A stretch of 22,581 bases of DNA from Enterobacterales bacterium (GTDB lineage: Bacteria; Pseudomonadota; Gammaproteobacteria; Enterobacterales; Succinivibrionaceae): assembly GCA_900768635.1 (NCBI GenBank), contig CAAGDP010000028.1:1-22581 (forward strand), given 5' to 3'. Shown piece after piece: positions 1 to 6,246 of this stretch. The translations under genes and the position numbers were made by a program. Below the pieces are notes generated by a model. That model was not told where the DNA came from. It saw only the letters and a program-made list of their open reading frames with translations, and did not search any database. Numbering within the stretch: position 1 is the stretch's first letter; each line of letters begins with the position of its first letter.

Positions 1-164
1 TCCTTTCCTGATAGCTGAAGAATGCGTTCAAGGTTGTATCGTCTTGTTCCTCCAGGAGAAATACTGTCAGGTTTTAATTTACCTGACTTTTCCCAATTTC
101 TTAACGTCTGAACATGAACTCCTAATAATTTTGCTGCTTGTCCTATTGAAATAATCTTGTTCAT
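1..164 (-). CDS. IS607-type serine recombinase (TnpA), N-terminal 54 residues, cut by window edge
   Basis: The minus strand opens with ATG at 164-162 and stays open to the edge, giving 54 residues. The start MNKIISIGQAAKLLGV is followed by VQTLRNWEKSGKLKP and PGGTRRYNLE. This is the MerR-like winged-helix DNA-binding head found at the N-terminus of IS607-family TnpA resolvases; the GGTRRY wing with nearby LRNWEKSGKLKPD is characteristic. If so, the catalytic resolvase domain lies beyond the left edge and a tnpB accessory gene may follow it. The ribosome binding site is weak (TTTGGAATT before ATG). A stand-alone MerR-type regulator is the alternative; only the part outside the window can decide. 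Since the gene points out of the window, the end of the element should lie between 165 and the radA promoter, but IS607 elements lack clear terminal inverted repeats, so I cannot place it. Confidence 0.7.
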   Translation of the reverse strand, partial: MNKIISIGQAAKLLGVHVQTLRNWEKSGKLKPDSISPGGTRRYNLERILQLSGK

Positions 165-172
165 AATTCCAA

Positions 173-193
173 ATCTAAAAAAATATTTTAGAT
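173..193. promoter_or_regulatory. 8-bp dyad just upstream of the IS607-like tnpA start
   Basis: ATCTAAAA (173-180) and TTTTAGAT (186-193) are perfect inverted repeats around a 5-bp centre, nine bases upstream of the minus-strand ATG at 164. It could be an operator for the recombinase's own DNA-binding head, an end-proximal binding site of the element, or an mRNA hairpin near the start codon. The pairing is seen directly; the role is inferred. The rest of 165-426 is AT-rich and otherwise shows no clear feature apart from the radA leader. Confidence 0.35.
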
Positions 194-426
194 ATTATAA
201 ACTATTTATATTTTTAATAAAACTGTTGTTTACCCTGTTAATAATACAGTGCTAACTACTATGGTAATTTTGTTGATCTTATCATCAAAAGCTTTTATTC
301 CCAAATAATATTGGTGCAAACCAGCCAAAAAACGGCTATAGTTTAGCTGAAATGAGGACTTATCCGGGAACTTAAATCCCCCCCATTACTGACAGACCAG
401 TCTTCCACATTTGGTGAGGATTATTT

Positions 427-1815
427 ATGGCAAAAACCAAAACAGCTTACGTATGTTCCAACTGTGGAGCAGAATTCAGCAAGTGGCAGGGACAGTGCTC
501 GGAGTGTGGAGAATGGAACACTATCACCGAATTCAGAATTCCAAATCAGTCTTCACCTAATCAACGCAGTTCCTCCAGATCTCAGGATCGTCTGGGATTC
601 GCCGGCTCTCTCACCTCCAGAGTTCAGAAACTAAGTGAGATAAATACTCAGGAACTTCCTAGAATGTCCACATCTTTCAAGGAGCTGGATCGGGTACTTG
701 GTGGAGGTATCATACCCGGAGCAGCAATTATCATCGGAGGCCATCCGGGAGCCGGAAAAAGTACCATACTTCTTCAGACCATGTGCCATCTGGCAGAAAC
801 TTATCAGGTTCTATATGTCACCGGTGAAGAATCCCTTCAGCAGGTTGCACTGCGGGCGCAACGGTTGCAGCTGGATACAAACAATCTTAATGTGGTTTCA
901 GAAACCTCCATCGAAAACATATGCACATTCATAGAAAATCTTAATCCCCAGATTGTGGTTATCGACTCCATACAGGTTATGCATCTGGATGATGTGTCCT
1001 CCGCTCCCGGATCTGTTTCCCAGGTAAGAGAATCTGCTGCCGTTCTGACCAGACTGGCCAAAACCCGGCAGATAGCCTGCTTTATGGTGGGCCATGTCAC
1101 CAAAGACGGCTCCTTAGCCGGTCCAAAAATTCTGGAACACTGTGTAGACTGTTCTGTATTAGTTGAAGGGGGAAGTGATTCCCGTTTCCGAACCTTACGA
1201 TGCCTTAAAAACAGATTCGGAGCAGTTAACGAAATAGGCGTTTTTGCTATGACTGAAAAAGGTATGAGGGAAGTTGCCAATCCTTCAGCTATTTTTTTAA
1301 ATCGTTCAGAAGAAATCAGCTCCGGATCCTGTGTTATGGTTATCTGGGAAGGTACACGACCCATGCTGGTTGAACTTCAGGCATTGGCTGATTCTACCCA
1401 GGCAGGCAATCCGCGTCGGCTTACACTTGGAACCGACAGCACCAGACTGGCTATGCTTCTGGCCATTCTTCATCGTCATGCCGGGCTCCATATGGGAGAT
1501 CAGGATGTATTTATCAATGTTGTTGGCGGGGTTAAGGTTGAGGAAACCGGATCTGATTTACCTTTGGTGCTGGCACTAATCTCCAGTTTCCGGGATCGCC
1601 CTTTGCCAAGAGATCTTATAAGCTTTGGTGAGATCGGACTATCCGGAGAAATTCGTCCGGTACCATCAGGTCAGGAAAGACTGGCTGAAGCAGCCAAACA
1701 TGGTTTCAAAAAAGCTATTATCCCGAAAGATAATGCACCGGGGAAAAATCATCCTATACCTGGAATGGAAATAATACCGGTAACCAGAATCTCTCAGGTT
1801 CTGGATCTAGTCTGA
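427..1815 (+). CDS. radA: DNA repair/recombination protein RadA (Sms)
   Basis: This 462-residue cytoplasmic protein is a RecA-like ATPase/helicase that promotes branch migration and processing of recombination intermediates. A four-cysteine zinc finger is at C10, C13, C24 and C27. The Walker A loop GHPGAGKST is at 105-113 and the Walker B-like strand IVVIDSIQ at 176-183. The RadA signature KNRFG is at 261-265. The C-terminal third is the Lon-protease-like domain (about 330-462), including VGGVKVEETGSDLPL, where the protease serine is not kept, as is usual in RadA. Length fits the family (E. coli about 460). The start is ATG at 427, with GAGGA about seven bases upstream. It stands alone: the IS607-like gene upstream is divergent and the rsd-pilZ operon downstream converges on it. 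I saw nothing unusual in the protein. Confidence 0.97.
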   Translation: MAKTKTAYVCSNCGAEFSKWQGQCSECGEWNTITEFRIPNQSSPNQRSSSRSQDRLGFAGSLTSRVQKLSEINTQELPRMSTSFKELDRVLGGGIIPGAAIIIGGHPGAGKSTILLQTMCHLAETYQVLYVTGEESLQQVALRAQRLQLDTNNLNVVSETSIENICTFIENLNPQIVVIDSIQVMHLDDVSSAPGSVSQVRESAAVLTRLAKTRQIACFMVGHVTKDGSLAGPKILEHCVDCSVLVEGGSDSRFRTLRCLKNRFGAVNEIGVFAMTEKGMREVANPSAIFLNRSEEISSGSCVMVIWEGTRPMLVELQALADSTQAGNPRRLTLGTDSTRLAMLLAILHRHAGLHMGDQDVFINVVGGVKVEETGSDLPLVLALISSFRDRPLPRDLISFGEIGLSGEIRPVPSGQERLAEAAKHGFKKAIIPKDNAPGKNHPIPGMEIIPVTRISQVLDLV

Positions 1816-1882
1816 AAATATCCTGAAGTATACCGAAAAAGCTGTTAGGGGATATAAACCAAATCTTACAGATTCACAAACA

Positions 1883-1909
1883 GTCCTGTTGCCGCATCCT
1901 GTACAGGAC
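1883..1909. terminator. Possible hairpin between convergent radA and pilZ
   Basis: Between the two convergent genes, GTCCTG (1883-1888) pairs with CAGGAC (1904-1909). Within it lies the 12-bp palindrome TCCTGTACAGGA (1897-1908). There is no T-run on either side, so it is not a textbook intrinsic terminator. It is the only evident structure where transcripts from both sides should end. Confidence 0.3.
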
Positions 1910-1933
1910 AGGTGCTAAACATCAGCAAGCTTG

Positions 1934-2293
1934 TCAGTTTATTAGATTTTCCAGACTTCTCTCCAGAAGTTCTTCCGCATTAATGGTATTAAGCTCTACG
2001 AGACGTTTAAGGTGAGAAATGCTGTCAATATCGATATTGTTGCAGGAAAGTCCGACTTTTTCCTCATTGGAATAAACTATGTCGCAGTCCATGGTGATAC
2101 TTGTTTCGCTGGAGAGAATAATCTCTACTTCAACAGTATCTCCCGCTGATGCCGTAAAGTCTTGAGGACGATGCATGAGGACACCTCGTAAAGAAAGATC
2201 TATCACAGAGGATTCATAACAATGGCCCGCGAATTTAATTCTGACTGGCGACTCAAAACAAACCCTGTTAAAACGACGTCTGTCATTATGCAT
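1934..2293 (-). CDS. PilZ-domain c-di-GMP receptor (PA4608-like)
   Basis: This 119-residue single-domain protein should bind cyclic di-GMP in the cytoplasm. Both PilZ binding motifs are visible: the arginine motif R6-R7-F8-N9-R10 (RxxxR) at the N-terminus, and DLSLRG (D/NxSxxG) about 26 residues later. The C-terminal helix with SISHLKRLVELN resembles stand-alone PilZ proteins of the Pseudomonas PA4608 type. It lies three bases downstream of rsd on the same strand. Its own ribosome binding site (AGGAAGG, about seven bases before the ATG at 2293) sits inside the end of rsd, so the two are very likely one transcript with coupled translation. Its partner is unknown. Type IV pilus genes occur elsewhere in the window, but PilZ-fold proteins act on many outputs, so a pilus role is only a possibility. 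Confidence 0.88.
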   Translation of the reverse strand: MHNDRRRFNRVCFESPVRIKFAGHCYESSVIDLSLRGVLMHRPQDFTASAGDTVEVEIILSSETSITMDCDIVYSNEEKVGLSCNNIDIDSISHLKRLVELNTINAEELLERSLENLIN

Positions 2294-2296
2294 AAA

Positions 2297-2800
2297 TTAC
2301 CTTCCTACAGGTGACTGCATTATGTCATCCAAAATTTGAAGAACAATCACCAAACGATCTTCCAGTTTGAATCTTGCTTCTAGACTTTCTCCCAATACTC
2401 CCAGATCTTTTTTGAAATCGTTCAGATTAACATCAGTCGCACCTTCACCATATTTATCGTCAAAAGTAAGGATCTTCTCAGTTGTACGATGTATTCGGGG
2501 GATAATTTTCTGTGCAATAGACAATCTTTTACCTGATACAGTCTCCATAATCTGTACGATTCGTGGATAAATATCAAAATGCCCGCGGGACATATAATCA
2601 ATAATATCCTCACAGAATTCGGCAATCTTTTTTCTTTCAGGCACTTCCTGCTCTGTGCCATTAATTCTCGGCTCCAGGAGAGTACAATATTTTAAAAGCA
2701 GTGCTTCCCGGGCATTCAGCATAGCATCAACACTTTTAAGCTTTCCTGCCACCAGCTGTCTGGTTTTGTTTAATTTCGTCAAAGCATATTCAGTGTACAT
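2297..2800 (-). CDS. rsd: Rsd/AlgQ-family anti-sigma-70 factor
   Basis: This 167-residue, mostly helical protein resembles Rsd, which binds region 4 of sigma-70 and frees core RNA polymerase for other sigma factors in stationary phase. Matching segments are LLLKYCTLLEP, then FCEDIIDYMSRGHFDIYPRI (E. coli has a closely similar FCQ..VDYLSAGHFSIYERI), and the C-terminal LGESLEARFKLEDRLV. The start was chosen at ATG 2800 because GGAGG lies five bases upstream. A TTG at 2824 in the same frame would add eight residues but has poorly placed Shine-Dalgarno bases. Length then fits Rsd (about 158) and AlgQ (about 160). It is the first gene of an operon with the PilZ gene. Rsd is normally discussed as helping RpoS compete, yet rpoS is missing from its usual site in this window. 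Confidence 0.88.
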   Translation of the reverse strand: MYTEYALTKLNKTRQLVAGKLKSVDAMLNAREALLLKYCTLLEPRINGTEQEVPERKKIAEFCEDIIDYMSRGHFDIYPRIVQIMETVSGKRLSIAQKIIPRIHRTTEKILTFDDKYGEGATDVNLNDFKKDLGVLGESLEARFKLEDRLVIVLQILDDIMQSPVGR

Positions 2801-2861
2801 AGCAGCCTCCATATCATCAGGCAATCCTTACTCTCATTATTAAACCTAATAACCCGGCAAA

Positions 2862-2889
2862 ATTCTACTTTGTAAAGCAAATTACGCAA
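2862..2889 (-). promoter_or_regulatory. Candidate sigma-70 promoter for rsd-pilZ
   Basis: On the minus strand TTGCGT (2889-2884) and TAGAAT (2867-2862) are separated by 16 bases, a fair match to -35 and -10 boxes. They lie about 60 bases before the chosen rsd start. No experimental or comparative support was available. Confidence 0.35.
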
Positions 2890-3086
2890 TACAGATCTAT
2901 TTTTTATGTTTTCCCCCGGAAAATTATGTTATAGCTGACACAAATTCCTGAAGCTCTGAACCACAGACATGGAATATAGGTAGGCAGGAAATATCTAAGA
3001 TATTGCAAACCTCTTTTCACAAAACATTTTCACTGCTCCAATACATATTACCTCAGATCTGACAAATCACAATGTTCAGGAAAAAA
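2890..3086. other. Divergent intergenic region between rsd and yrbG, with a 15-bp dyad
   Basis: The whole 2801-3227 gap has no long coding region. This part holds the dyad AATATCTAAGATATT (2990-3004), two perfect 7-bp arms around one base, which looks like a binding site for a dimeric regulator. No -35/-10 pair for the rightward genes stands out. Confidence 0.4.
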
Positions 3087-3197
3087 ATGAAATATGAAGA
3101 GATGTCTGTTCCTGAACAGATGGCGGCAGGCCGGATTTCCTTCAGGAAGAAATTATCAAATTTTATGAAATACCTGTCTTTTACTGATAGAATATAG
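3087..3197 (+). CDS. Possible 36-residue small protein
   Basis: ATG at 3087 opens a frame of 36 codons ending in TAG at 3195-3197, preceded by AGGA six bases upstream. It starts MKYEEMSVPEQMAAGRISF and continues with a lysine-rich, partly hydrophobic tail (FRKKLSNFMKYLSF). The predicted protein is basic with a possible amphipathic helix. I recognise no family. It ends 30 bases before yrbG and could be a leader ORF for it. The dyad TCTGTTCCTGAACAGA (3105-3120) and the shorter TTCCT/AGGAA pair (about 3137-3148) fall inside the frame, so the region may be regulatory rather than coding. The gap is long enough for such a frame to occur by chance. Confidence 0.25.
   Translation: MKYEEMSVPEQMAAGRISFRKKLSNFMKYLSFTDRI
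3105..3120. promoter_or_regulatory. 16-bp dyad TCTGTTC-CT-GAACAGA
   Basis: Perfect 7-bp arms flank a 2-bp centre about 110 bases upstream of yrbG. The shape suits an operator. Its half-sites resemble LexA half-sites, but the spacing does not fit the gammaproteobacterial LexA box. The related string TGTTCAGGAA lies nearby at 3073. The function is unknown. Confidence 0.35.
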
Positions 3198-3227
3198 GCG
3201 CTAACGGCAACATTTTCGGAGATAACA

Positions 3228-4211
3228 ATGGAATTGCTTTATTTTATTCTGGCTCTGGCAGTCGGAATTGCTGTGATTGTGAAAAGCTCAGATGTTTTTG
3301 TAGACGGAGCGGCGCAAACAGCATGCTACTGCGGAATTTCCCAATTTATCATCGGAGTTATTATTGTCGGCTTTGGAACTTCAGCTCCAGAAATGCTTGT
3401 TTCTGCAACAGCAGCCTTTGACGGTGCTCCTGATCTGGCTCTGGGAAATGCTTTTGGATCCAACATTGCCAATATTGCACTTATTCTTGGTACAACTGCA
3501 GTAATTTCCCCAATCATAATCAACCGGCAGGTTCTGTTTAAGGAAACTCCCAAACTGCTCATATCCACCGCAATTGTCGCAGCCTTTATATGGGATGACA
3601 AAATATCCAGAATTGAAGCAATAATTCTTATTGTTGTTTTCGTCATCCTGATGGGAAGAATGATTCTTATTTCTGCCAAAAATAAAAATTCTGAAATTGA
3701 AACAGAAACTGATATTCCCAAACCTGAAGATATCAGTCTGGGAAAAGCTCTGCTGAAAGTTGTAATCGGCATCACCCTGCTGGTTTTAAGTTCCAAAATG
3801 ATGGTCTGGGGAGCTGTCGGGATCGCTAAAATACTGAATATATCCGATTTGATTATCGGTCTTACTATTGTAGCTGTGGGAACATCCCTTCCTGAACTGG
3901 CTGCCTCGGTTACAGCTGCCAGAAAGGGAAACAACGATCTGGCTATTGGTAATGTTATCGGCTCCAATTTATTTAACATATATATGGTAATCGGTATCGC
4001 CGGTGCTATTACCCCTATCGAATCATCTCCGGAAGTGCTGTACCGCGACATTCCCATTGTAACAGCTCTATCCGTGTCAATTATAATCTTTGGTCTATCC
4101 GGAACTAAAGGAGGAAACTCTGGAAAAATCAACCGCATCCATGGTTTAATCTGGCTTCTTTCTTTTGTTGGATATACTGCCTATCTGGTAAGCACCGCAG
4201 TACATAACTGA
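3228..4211 (+). CDS. yrbG: Na+/Ca2+ antiporter of the CaCA superfamily, YrbG-like
   Basis: This 327-residue inner-membrane protein has about ten hydrophobic segments. It carries the two inverted alpha-repeats that form the ion-binding core of cation/Ca2+ exchangers: GFGTSAPE (48-55) with GNAFGSNIAN (73-82), and AVGTSLPE (216-223) with GNVIGSNLFN (241-250). A charged loop (about 150-172) separates the two halves. Length and both repeats match E. coli YrbG (about 325 residues). The expected role is exchange of Na+ (or H+) for Ca2+; the substrate is inferred from the family only. The start is ATG 3228, with CGGAG about six bases upstream. In E. coli yrbG sits at the head of a cell-envelope locus (yrbG-kdsD-kdsC-lptC). 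Here it stands alone, with a hairpin downstream and pyrG next. Confidence 0.93.
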   Translation: MELLYFILALAVGIAVIVKSSDVFVDGAAQTACYCGISQFIIGVIIVGFGTSAPEMLVSATAAFDGAPDLALGNAFGSNIANIALILGTTAVISPIIINRQVLFKETPKLLISTAIVAAFIWDDKISRIEAIILIVVFVILMGRMILISAKNKNSEIETETDIPKPEDISLGKALLKVVIGITLLVLSSKMMVWGAVGIAKILNISDLIIGLTIVAVGTSLPELAASVTAARKGNNDLAIGNVIGSNLFNIYMVIGIAGAITPIESSPEVLYRDIPIVTALSVSIIIFGLSGTKGGNSGKINRIHGLIWLLSFVGYTAYLVSTAVHN

Positions 4212-4261
4212 CCGCTCATATCTGGAAAATCAACCGGTATGATGGTTATCATATCATTACG

Positions 4262-4304
4262 GATGTAACCTGTTTCAGATGTTTAATCATGTTCAGGTTA
4301 CATC
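4262..4304 (+). terminator. Hairpin after yrbG
   Basis: GATGTAACCTG (4262-4272) and CAGGTTACATC (4294-4304) form a perfect 11-bp stem with a 21-base loop, between the yrbG stop and the pyrG promoter. Only a short T-poor tail (TAAACTCTTT) follows. It may end yrbG transcription or protect the mRNA 3' end. It is also an inverted repeat of the kind bound by a dimer. Confidence 0.45.
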
Positions 4305-4312
4305 TAAACTCT

Positions 4313-4341
4313 TTGTCAATGGGCACTAAATTTGTTATATT
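4313..4341 (+). promoter_or_regulatory. pyrG: Sigma-70 promoter for pyrG
   Basis: TTGTCA (4313-4318), a 17-base spacer and TATATT (4336-4341) make a strong match to the consensus. Transcription should begin near 4347-4350 in GCCCG. This leaves an untranslated leader of about 175 bases before the pyrG ATG. Confidence 0.6.
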
Positions 4342-4434
4342 ATAAGCCCGTGTTGTTTCTTTTTTTAGCAGGTGGATTTCGAGCTGAACTTTCTCGTAAA
4401 TTCAGTTTCCCTTTATCCGGTATGGCTAAAATTT

Positions 4435-4494
4435 GATACTTTGTTTCACTGTTGAAAGTATCATCTAATTTCTGTTGGAAGAAGGAGTACTTTC
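4435..4494 (+). promoter_or_regulatory. Structured pyrG 5' leader with two mutually exclusive hairpins
   Basis: Arm A GATACTTT (4435-4442) pairs perfectly with AAAGTATC (4455-4462). The same middle strand, read as GAAAGTA (4454-4460), pairs perfectly with TACTTTC (4488-4494). The two stems cannot form together. The strong Shine-Dalgarno-like GAAGGAG (4481-4487) abuts the third arm, yet no start codon lies at a normal distance from it. The real pyrG ATG at 4523 has no good site of its own. A five-codon frame (ATG 4503, stop 4518-4520) ends two bases before pyrG. The pairing is seen directly; a switch function is inference. Confidence 0.4.
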
Positions 4495-4522
4495 CCCAAA
4501 CTATGGAATCGGTCAGTTGATT

Positions 4523-6163
4523 ATGACTACTAAATTTATATTTGTTACAGGCGGTGTGGTTTCATCCCTGGGAAAAGGAATTGCAGCAGCGTCTCTGGCA
4601 ACTCTTCTTGAAGCACGCGGATTGAATGTAACTATGATCAAGCTTGATCCTTACATCAATGTAGACCCAGGCACCATGAGTCCTATTCAGCATGGTGAAG
4701 TATTCGTAACTGATGACGGTGCCGAAACCGACCTTGATCTTGGTCATTATGAGCGCTTTATCCGCACCAAGATGACCAAAAACAACAACTACACCACCGG
4801 AAAAATCTATTCTTCAGTTCTGCGCAAGGAACGTCATGGTGATTATCTCGGGGCCACTGTTCAGGTCATCCCTCATATTACCAATGAAATCAAGGAAAGC
4901 ATCTTCAAAGGTGCCAATTCTCATGACGTGGTAATTGTGGAAATCGGCGGTACCGTAGGTGATATTGAATCCCTTCCTTTCCTGGAAGCTATCCGTCAGC
5001 TGGCTACAGATATTGGCAGAAACAATGCCATCTTTATGCATCTTACTCTGGTACCTTATCTTCCAACTTCCGGAGAAGTTAAAACCAAGCCTACCCAGCA
5101 TTCTGTTAAGGAACTGCTTTCCATAGGTATTCAACCAGATGTACTTATCTGCCGTTCTGAATGTTCTCTGCCACTCAACGAGCAGAAGAAAATTTCATTG
5201 TTCTGCAACGTTCCTGAAAGAGCTGTGGTTTCCCTTAAAGATGTGGATTCCATTTACAAAATTCCGCAGTTGCTTAAATCCCAGGGGCTGGATCAGCTTA
5301 TTGTAGAACGTTTCGGACTGGATTGTCCTGAAGCTGATTTATCTGAATGGGATCGGGTAATTTATCAGCAGGCAAATTCCGTAGGTGAAGTTACTATCGG
5401 AATGGTAGGCAAATACGTATCACTTCATGATGCATACAAGTCTGTTAACGAAGCACTTGGTCACGGCGGACTCAAAAATCTGGTTAACGTGAATATTGAA
5501 TATATCGATTCCGAGGATCTGGAGAAAAGCGGAACAGAGTGCCTTGATCATCTGGACGCAATCCTTGTTCCAGGCGGTTTCGGAAACCGTGGTATCGAGG
5601 GAAAAATCCTGGCTGCAAAATATGCCCGAGAGAATAACGTTCCGTATCTTGGTATCTGCCTAGGAATGCAGGTTGCCATTATTGAATATGCCAGAAATGT
5701 TGTAGGTCTTACGGGTGCCAACTCCACAGAATTTGACAAGGAAACACATTATCCTGTTATTGCGCTGATTACCGAATGGCTTAATGAACAGGGTAAGATT
5801 GAACATCGTTCCAATAGTTCTGATTTAGGTGGAACTATGCGTCTGGGAGCTCAGATATGTCATCTGACAGATGGCTCCAAAGTTCAGGAAATGTATCAGA
5901 AAAATGATATTTATGAACGCCATCGTCATCGCTACGAAGTCAATAATCAATTTGTGGAAAAACTGGAAAACGCCGGTTTGAAAATTACCGGCAGATCCGC
6001 AGACTACAAACTGGTAGAAATTGTTGAGAATCCAAACCATCCATGGTTTGTGGCTGTACAATTCCATCCGGAATTCACTTCCACCCCAAGGGATGGACAT
6101 CCTCTGTTTTCAGGATTTATTAAAGCTGCCAAAGCTTATAAGAAAAGCAGAATAGAGGGATAA
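4523..6163 (+). CDS. pyrG: CTP synthase (glutamine-hydrolysing)
   Basis: PyrG makes CTP from UTP, ATP and glutamine, the last step of de novo pyrimidine nucleotide synthesis. The 546-residue protein starts MTTKFIFVTGGVVSSLGKG, the synthetase domain with its P-loop at residues 10-19. The Mg/ATP region DPYINVDPGTMSP and the GAETDLDLGHYERF segment follow. The C-terminal class-I glutamine amidotransferase domain has nucleophile C379 in GICLGMQ and the H515/E517 pair in QFHPEF. Length matches E. coli (545). I chose ATG 4523 because alignment to the conserved N-terminus begins there; a TTG at 4475 would add 16 unrelated residues. The start has no strong ribosome binding site. It is followed by an intrinsic terminator and then eno, the classic gammaproteobacterial pair. 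Confidence 0.98.
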   Translation: MTTKFIFVTGGVVSSLGKGIAAASLATLLEARGLNVTMIKLDPYINVDPGTMSPIQHGEVFVTDDGAETDLDLGHYERFIRTKMTKNNNYTTGKIYSSVLRKERHGDYLGATVQVIPHITNEIKESIFKGANSHDVVIVEIGGTVGDIESLPFLEAIRQLATDIGRNNAIFMHLTLVPYLPTSGEVKTKPTQHSVKELLSIGIQPDVLICRSECSLPLNEQKKISLFCNVPERAVVSLKDVDSIYKIPQLLKSQGLDQLIVERFGLDCPEADLSEWDRVIYQQANSVGEVTIGMVGKYVSLHDAYKSVNEALGHGGLKNLVNVNIEYIDSEDLEKSGTECLDHLDAILVPGGFGNRGIEGKILAAKYARENNVPYLGICLGMQVAIIEYARNVVGLTGANSTEFDKETHYPVIALITEWLNEQGKIEHRSNSSDLGGTMRLGAQICHLTDGSKVQEMYQKNDIYERHRHRYEVNNQFVEKLENAGLKITGRSADYKLVEIVENPNHPWFVAVQFHPEFTSTPRDGHPLFSGFIKAAKAYKKSRIEG

Positions 6164-6170
6164 AGAGTAA

Positions 6171-6200
6171 GTGCTCTGTCTACCTGAGAGCACCTTTTGT
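6171..6200 (+). terminator. Intrinsic terminator after pyrG
   Basis: GTGCTCT (6171-6177) pairs with AGAGCAC (6187-6193) around a 9-base loop, followed by CTTTTGTTGTT and then a longer T-rich stretch. It lies eight bases after the pyrG stop. It should limit read-through into eno, which then needs its own promoter in the AT-rich 6194-6240 stretch. Confidence 0.8.
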
Positions 6201-6246
6201 TGTTATTTTTTACTTATTGTTATTTTATTAAATTGAAGGACAAAAA

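Noticed and set aside
837..1364. A 175-codon open frame on the minus strand
   Set aside because: It is antisense to the RadA ATPase core and has no ribosome binding site or family resemblance.
2801..2824. Upstream TTG start of rsd at 2824
   Set aside because: ATG 2800 has GGAGG five bases upstream and gives a length closer to the family.
3107..3118. LexA-box-like CTGT...ACAG inside the 3105-3120 dyad
   Set aside because: The gammaproteobacterial box needs eight bases between CTGT and ACAG; here there are six, so it is reported only as an unassigned dyad.
3326..4138. A 270-codon open frame on the minus strand
   Set aside because: It lies wholly opposite the antiporter gene, whose repeats and length fit a known family. 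The antisense product shows no recognisable motif and mirrors the membrane-protein codon pattern.
4475..4522. N-terminal extension of pyrG from TTG 4475
   Set aside because: The 16 added residues match nothing in the conserved CTP synthase N-terminus, which begins exactly at ATG 4523, and the extension would run through the structured leader.
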